DNA of 9,941 nucleotides from NCBI GenBank assembly GCA_009930125.1, contig RZYZ01000068.1, forward strand, positions 1 to 9,941, read 5' to 3'. Shown here piece by piece: positions 7,624-9,941 of this stretch. The translations under genes were made by a program, and so were the position numbers. Within the stretch, counting starts at the first letter, position 1. Every line of letters begins with the position of its first letter. Origin of the DNA: Clostridia bacterium. GTDB lineage: Bacteria; Bacillota; Clostridia; Clostridiales; Clostridiaceae. The notes below the pieces were generated by a model, which was not told the DNA's origin, made no database searches, and saw only the letters and a program-made list of their open reading frames with translations.

Positions 7624-7652
7624 ATGCAAGGGAGAACATTATGGTTTATAAT
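7624..7652 (+). promoter_or_regulatory. Possible promoter of the ATP-grasp gene
   Basis: A perfect TATAAT is at 7647-7652, 29 bases before the start codon. The -35 region (around 7623-7629) matches the consensus poorly, so only the -10 is well supported. Placement between the upstream terminator and the gene makes an independent promoter expected. Confidence 0.45.
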
Positions 7653-7681
7653 GTTTAGAGTATCAGATGGAGGACGAATAG

Positions 7682-8866
7682 ATGAAAAATAAAGCTGTGA
7701 TTCTGGGTTCGAATTATTATATAGGATTGTCAATCATCAGATGTCTTGGAAAAGAGGGCATCCATACGGTGGCCATGGATTATGCCAGGGAGAACACCTA
7801 TGGGGCAGATTCGAGATATCTTAAGGAACAGATAATCGTTCCTCATTACAAGAAGAATGAACAGCAGCTGCTGCAGTTCATGGTGGACTATGCAAAGAAA
7901 GAAAAAGAAAAGCCTGTGCTTTATCCCAGTGGAGACCCTTATGTGGAATTCATCGACAGAAATTTCGATGCCCTGAAGGAGTGGTATCTCTTCCCCATGG
8001 ATGTCAAAGGGAAATGGACGGACATCATGATGAAGGATACCCTGGAAAAGCTGGCAGTGAAATACGGCATGCCCATTCCGGAAAGTGTGGAGCTGAACGA
8101 TCCGGCTATTTTCGAGAAGGTGGAGAGAAGCATCGGATATCCCTGTATCTTAAAGCCTACGGAATCCACCATGTTTGTGGCGAAGTTCCGTGTGAAGAAC
8201 TTCATTCTCCACAGCAGCGAAGAGCTCACGAAGTACAGAGGCATCATACAGGAAAGCGGGCTGGATGGGGTCGTTCAGAGAATCATCCCAGGCTTTGATG
8301 ATCACATGTACACCTACGATGCCTATCTGGACAGAAATTCCGAGGTGACCCACTGGATGACCTGTCAGAAGCATAGACAGTTTCCCATCAATTTCGGCGC
8401 ATCCGTGTACACAGAGCAGAGGCTGGTTCCGGAGCTTCATGAGATGAGCAGAGAATTCTACAGGAATATCGGATATAAGGGCTTCGGAGAAATAGAATAC
8501 AAAAAAGATGAGACGACCGGAAAATACTACCTCATCGAGATCAATACGAGAACCACGAATCTCAACAGTCTTCTGGAAAAAGCGGGGGTGAATTTCCCGC
8601 TGCTGGCCTACAAGGAAATGACCGGGGAGACGATTGAAAAGGAAAACAGGACCTATGATACCAGAATCCATTTCCGATACCTCTACGAGGATCTTCTGGC
8701 CATCAGAGAGTATGTCCGTGCCGGGCAGCTTACAAAGGGCCAGATTATGAAGTCTCTCTTCAGGCGCAAAGCCCCAGCAATCTGGAGTTTCACCGATCCG
8801 AAACCCTCCTTCGGTTTTCTGAAGATGGTCTATGGAAAGGTAAGGAAAAGATCCGGCCGGTCCTGA
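7682..8866 (+). CDS. ATP-grasp carboxylate-amine ligase-like protein
   Basis: The protein (394 residues) has the three-part layout of ATP-grasp ligases. A Rossmann-like pre-ATP-grasp domain begins KAVILGSNYYIGLSIIR. The ATP-binding part has GYPCILKPTES (Lys158) and VVQRIIPGFDD. The metal-binding acidic residues are in GFGEIEYKK (Glu270, Glu272) and LIEINTRTTNLNSL (Glu286, Asn288). Such enzymes activate a carboxylate as acyl-phosphate and join it to an amine. Relatives include the D-aspartate ligase of peptidoglycan cross-bridges and surface-polysaccharide modifying ligases, but the substrate cannot be read from this sequence. The tail (about residues 345-394) is basic with a DPKPSFGF segment and no membrane helix. 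GGAGG (7669-7673) precedes the ATG by 8 bases. It has its own likely promoter, stands alone between the serine operon terminator and the tRNA promoter, and so gets little help from context. Confidence 0.8.
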   Translation: MKNKAVILGSNYYIGLSIIRCLGKEGIHTVAMDYARENTYGADSRYLKEQIIVPHYKKNEQQLLQFMVDYAKKEKEKPVLYPSGDPYVEFIDRNFDALKEWYLFPMDVKGKWTDIMMKDTLEKLAVKYGMPIPESVELNDPAIFEKVERSIGYPCILKPTESTMFVAKFRVKNFILHSSEELTKYRGIIQESGLDGVVQRIIPGFDDHMYTYDAYLDRNSEVTHWMTCQKHRQFPINFGASVYTEQRLVPELHEMSREFYRNIGYKGFGEIEYKKDETTGKYYLIEINTRTTNLNSLLEKAGVNFPLLAYKEMTGETIEKENRTYDTRIHFRYLYEDLLAIREYVRAGQLTKGQIMKSLFRRKAPAIWSFTDPKPSFGFLKMVYGKVRKRSGRS

Positions 8867-8910
8867 AGAAGGATTGAAAAAAAGTAGGATAAATAATCCT
8901 TCATTTAGTG

Positions 8911-8939
8911 TTGACTTCAGGAAGGTTTTCCTTTAAAAT
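8911..8939 (+). promoter_or_regulatory. Promoter of the tRNA-Ser / SRP RNA unit
   Basis: TTGACT (8911-8916) and TAAAAT (8934-8939) each match the vegetative consensus at five of six positions and are 17 bases apart. The transcript should start near 8946, about 37 bases before the tRNA. Confidence 0.85.
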
Positions 8940-8946
8940 TAACTGT

Positions 8947-8976
8947 GTTGCTCGTAGATTCAGTTTTACGAGCAGC
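8947..8976 (+). other. Hairpin at the 5' end of the tRNA-Ser/SRP RNA precursor
   Basis: GTTGCTCGTA (8947-8956) pairs with TACGAGCAGC (8967-8976) over 10 positions with one G-U. Two more inner pairs are possible, leaving a six-base loop. It starts at the predicted transcription start and ends 6 bases before the tRNA. There is no T-run after it, so it is not a terminator. Confidence 0.65.
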
Positions 8977-8982
8977 CTATAT

Positions 8983-9072
8983 GGAGAGGTGGCCGAGTGG
9001 TCGAAGGCGCACGCCTGGAAAGTGTGTATCGGGGAAACTCGATCATGGGTTCAAATCCCATCCTCTCCGCCA
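8983..9072 (+). tRNA. tRNA-Ser (anticodon GGA)
   Basis: The cloverleaf can be drawn in full. Acceptor stem GGAGAGG (8983-8989) pairs with CCTCTCC (9062-9068). The D arm is GCC...GGC. Anticodon stem CACGC (9010-9014) pairs with GTGTG (9022-9026) around loop CTGGAAA, giving anticodon GGA at 9017-9019 for UCC/UCU serine codons. There is a long class II variable arm (about 9027-9044, TCG...CGA pairing) as expected for serine, and T arm ATGGG TTCAAAT CCCAT. The discriminator base is G9069 and CCA is encoded at 9070-9072. It shares a promoter with the SRP RNA that follows almost immediately. Confidence 0.97.
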
Positions 9073-9073
9073 T

Positions 9074-9344
9074 TACCGTGCTAGACGGGGAGTTAGCGGT
9101 GCCCTGTAACCTGCAATCCGCTATAGCAGGGTGTAATCCCTAACCGAGGCTTGAACTTTCAGGGTCTGACCCTTAAAAGTGACGTTGATAAGTGGGTCCC
9201 ACGCAACGGATGTCTATGAACCTCGTCAGGACCGGAAGGTAGCAGCGATAAATAGAATTTTTCGTGTGCCGTGGCAAACCTATTTTGAGTTTACTGTTCG
9301 GGTAACGCTTGAACGTTTACTGAACGGAGTTAGGTGCACGGTTT
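9074..9344 (+). ncRNA. ffs: Signal recognition particle RNA, large Firmicutes type
   Basis: This is the RNA scaffold of the signal recognition particle, which binds Ffh and targets nascent membrane proteins. The Ffh-binding apical hairpin is present as GTCAGGACCGGAAGGTAGCAGC (9225-9246) with GGAA tetraloop at 9234-9237. A 5' Alu domain is recognisable from the conserved stretch around 9086-9143 (GGGGAGTTAGCGGTGCCCTG onward). The ends close by ACCGTGC (9075-9081) with GCACGGT (9336-9342). The length of about 270 is like Bacillus scRNA and unlike the short 4.5S RNA of Proteobacteria. The ends are approximate to a few bases. It begins right after the tRNA CCA, so it is probably cut from a common precursor. 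Confidence 0.95.
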
Positions 9345-9360
9345 TAATTGAACAAGAAGC

Positions 9361-9395
9361 AATCCTCTGTCTGAAGTCAGGCAGAGGATTTTTTG
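9361..9395 (+). terminator. Intrinsic terminator after the SRP RNA
   Basis: AATCCTCTGTCTG (9361-9373) pairs with CAGGCAGAGGATT (9378-9390) over 13 positions with one G-U and loop AAGT, followed by a T-run to 9394. It sits between convergent transcription units. On the minus strand the stem lacks a good T-tract, so it mainly serves the plus strand. Confidence 0.93.
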
Positions 9396-9407
9396 ACTTT
9401 TCATAGA

Positions 9408-9941
9408 TTATTCCACAGGTGCGGCAATTCCCCTGAGCTCATATCTGCAGAGCTTTTCGATCTTGTACAGGTAGTCGCTGATGCTCTCCAGGGTGGAAAG
9501 CATCTCCAGATAGACAAGAGAAGCATCCAGGGAGCATTCCTCATTCTCGAGACGATGGACATGACGGATGCTGTAGCTTTCCAGCTTGAGATCGATGGAG
9601 GTGTGCAGCTCCTTCATCGCAGTGAAGTCCGCTTCTCTGTAGCTGCTGAGATTCGAACAGGTCTTCCCGTACATCTCATCCAGAAGCGCACTGACTTCTT
9701 TCATTTCGTCCAGTGCGTTCTCCGTGAAGAACATCTCTTTGTCAAACCGCTCTTTCTGAAGTTCCATGAGGTGGCTGGTGTGATTGGCCATGCGTTCCAG
9801 ATATTTTGCGCCTTTTATGATGCCAGGAAGCATAATGGACTGGGTTTCGCTGAGGGTTCTTTTGGACAGTGCAATCATGTAGTTGGTCAGATCCTTCTGC
9901 AGGAGTACGACGTTTTTCTCCATGGGCGCAATCTCTTTCAG
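9408..9941 (-). CDS. PhoU-like helical domain, probably C-terminus of a Na/Pi-cotransporter-family protein (5' end outside window)
   Basis: The reading frame stays open to the window edge: six codons (LKEIAP) precede the ATG at 9921-9923, so this is most likely the C-terminal 177 residues of a longer protein. The visible part is all alpha-helical and resembles a PhoU domain: LTNYMIALSKRTLSE, then GAKYLERMANHTSHLMEL where PhoU proteins typically have an ER-x-x-DH metal-binding helix (Asp is Asn here), and a second related helix LSTLESISDYLYKIEKL. No membrane segment lies in the visible part. In NptA/YjbB-type Na/Pi cotransporters a PhoU-like domain follows the membrane domain, which is the likeliest context. 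A stand-alone PhoU-like regulator is the alternative. It is convergent with the SRP RNA unit, with its stop 13 bases past the terminator. Confidence 0.65.
   Translation of the reverse strand: MKEIAPMEKNVVLLQKDLTNYMIALSKRTLSETQSIMLPGIIKGAKYLERMANHTSHLMELQKERFDKEMFFTENALDEMKEVSALLDEMYGKTCSNLSSYREADFTAMKELHTSIDLKLESYSIRHVHRLENEECSLDASLVYLEMLSTLESISDYLYKIEKLCRYELRGIAAPVE

Noticed and set aside
7080..7733. 217-codon minus-strand open frame crossing the serine operon terminator
   Set aside because: It overlaps the DUF1015 gene, the terminator and the start of the ATP-grasp gene; its translation resembles no family.
8868..8902. GAAGGATT ... AATCCTTC inverted repeat as terminator of the ATP-grasp gene
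   Set aside because: The 8-base stem has a 19-base A-rich loop and only ATTT follows it; too weak to call, though it may slow transcription.
9179..9406. 75-codon plus-strand open frame
   Set aside because: It lies inside the SRP RNA and its terminator, so it is a chance frame in a structured RNA gene.
1..9941. CRISPR arrays, insertion sequences, phage or defence genes
   Set aside because: No spaced direct repeats, transposase-like frames or terminal inverted repeats were found. The tRNA is intact, with the SRP RNA rather than an integrase beside it.

Overview
The window looks like a chromosomal segment of an anaerobic, amino-acid-fermenting Firmicute, most likely in Clostridia. Three things point there. 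The first three genes are the distal end of the oxidative ornithine (Stickland-type) fermentation cluster. The SRP RNA is the large form with an Alu domain typical of Firmicutes. Ribosome binding sites are strong AGGAGG-like sequences. Coding DNA is of balanced base composition by eye, and the intergenic gaps are clearly AT-richer. I cannot name a genus.

Bases 1-3949 (+) hold the end of the ornithine operon. First is the 3' two-thirds of oraE, the large subunit of adenosylcobalamin- and PLP-dependent D-ornithine 4,5-aminomutase. It is followed by a MutL/GlmL-type ASKHA ATPase, probably the reactivating chaperone for that mutase, and by the PLP-dependent ornithine racemase orr, whose start overlaps the end of the ATPase gene. 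The racemase makes D-ornithine, the mutase converts it to 2,4-diaminopentanoate, and the ATPase probably keeps the B12 enzyme active. The remaining cluster genes (oraS, ord, ortA, ortB) would lie upstream, outside the window.

Bases 3950-4227 are an AT-rich gap with a probable extended -10 promoter. Bases 4228-7514 (+) form a tight operon: serC (TTG start), a short ACT-less serA, and a DUF1015-family protein. serC and serA convert 3-phosphoglycerate to phosphoserine. No serB-type phosphatase is present, and the DUF1015 protein is the uncharacterised member. A strong intrinsic terminator closes the operon at 7535-7593.

Bases 7682-8866 (+) encode a stand-alone ATP-grasp carboxylate-amine ligase-like protein with its own probable promoter. 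Bases 8911-9395 form an RNA transcription unit: a near-consensus promoter, a stable hairpin at the predicted transcript 5' end, tRNA-Ser(GGA) with encoded CCA, the large SRP RNA beginning only a few bases after the CCA, and an intrinsic terminator. A convergent gene on the minus strand (9408 to the window edge) encodes a PhoU-like helical domain, probably the C-terminus of a Na/Pi-cotransporter-family protein.

Most of the window is recognisable metabolism. The least understood parts are the DUF1015 protein in the serine operon, the unusual cofactor-specificity loop of SerA, the orphan ATP-grasp ligase, and the 5' hairpin on the tRNA-SRP RNA precursor.
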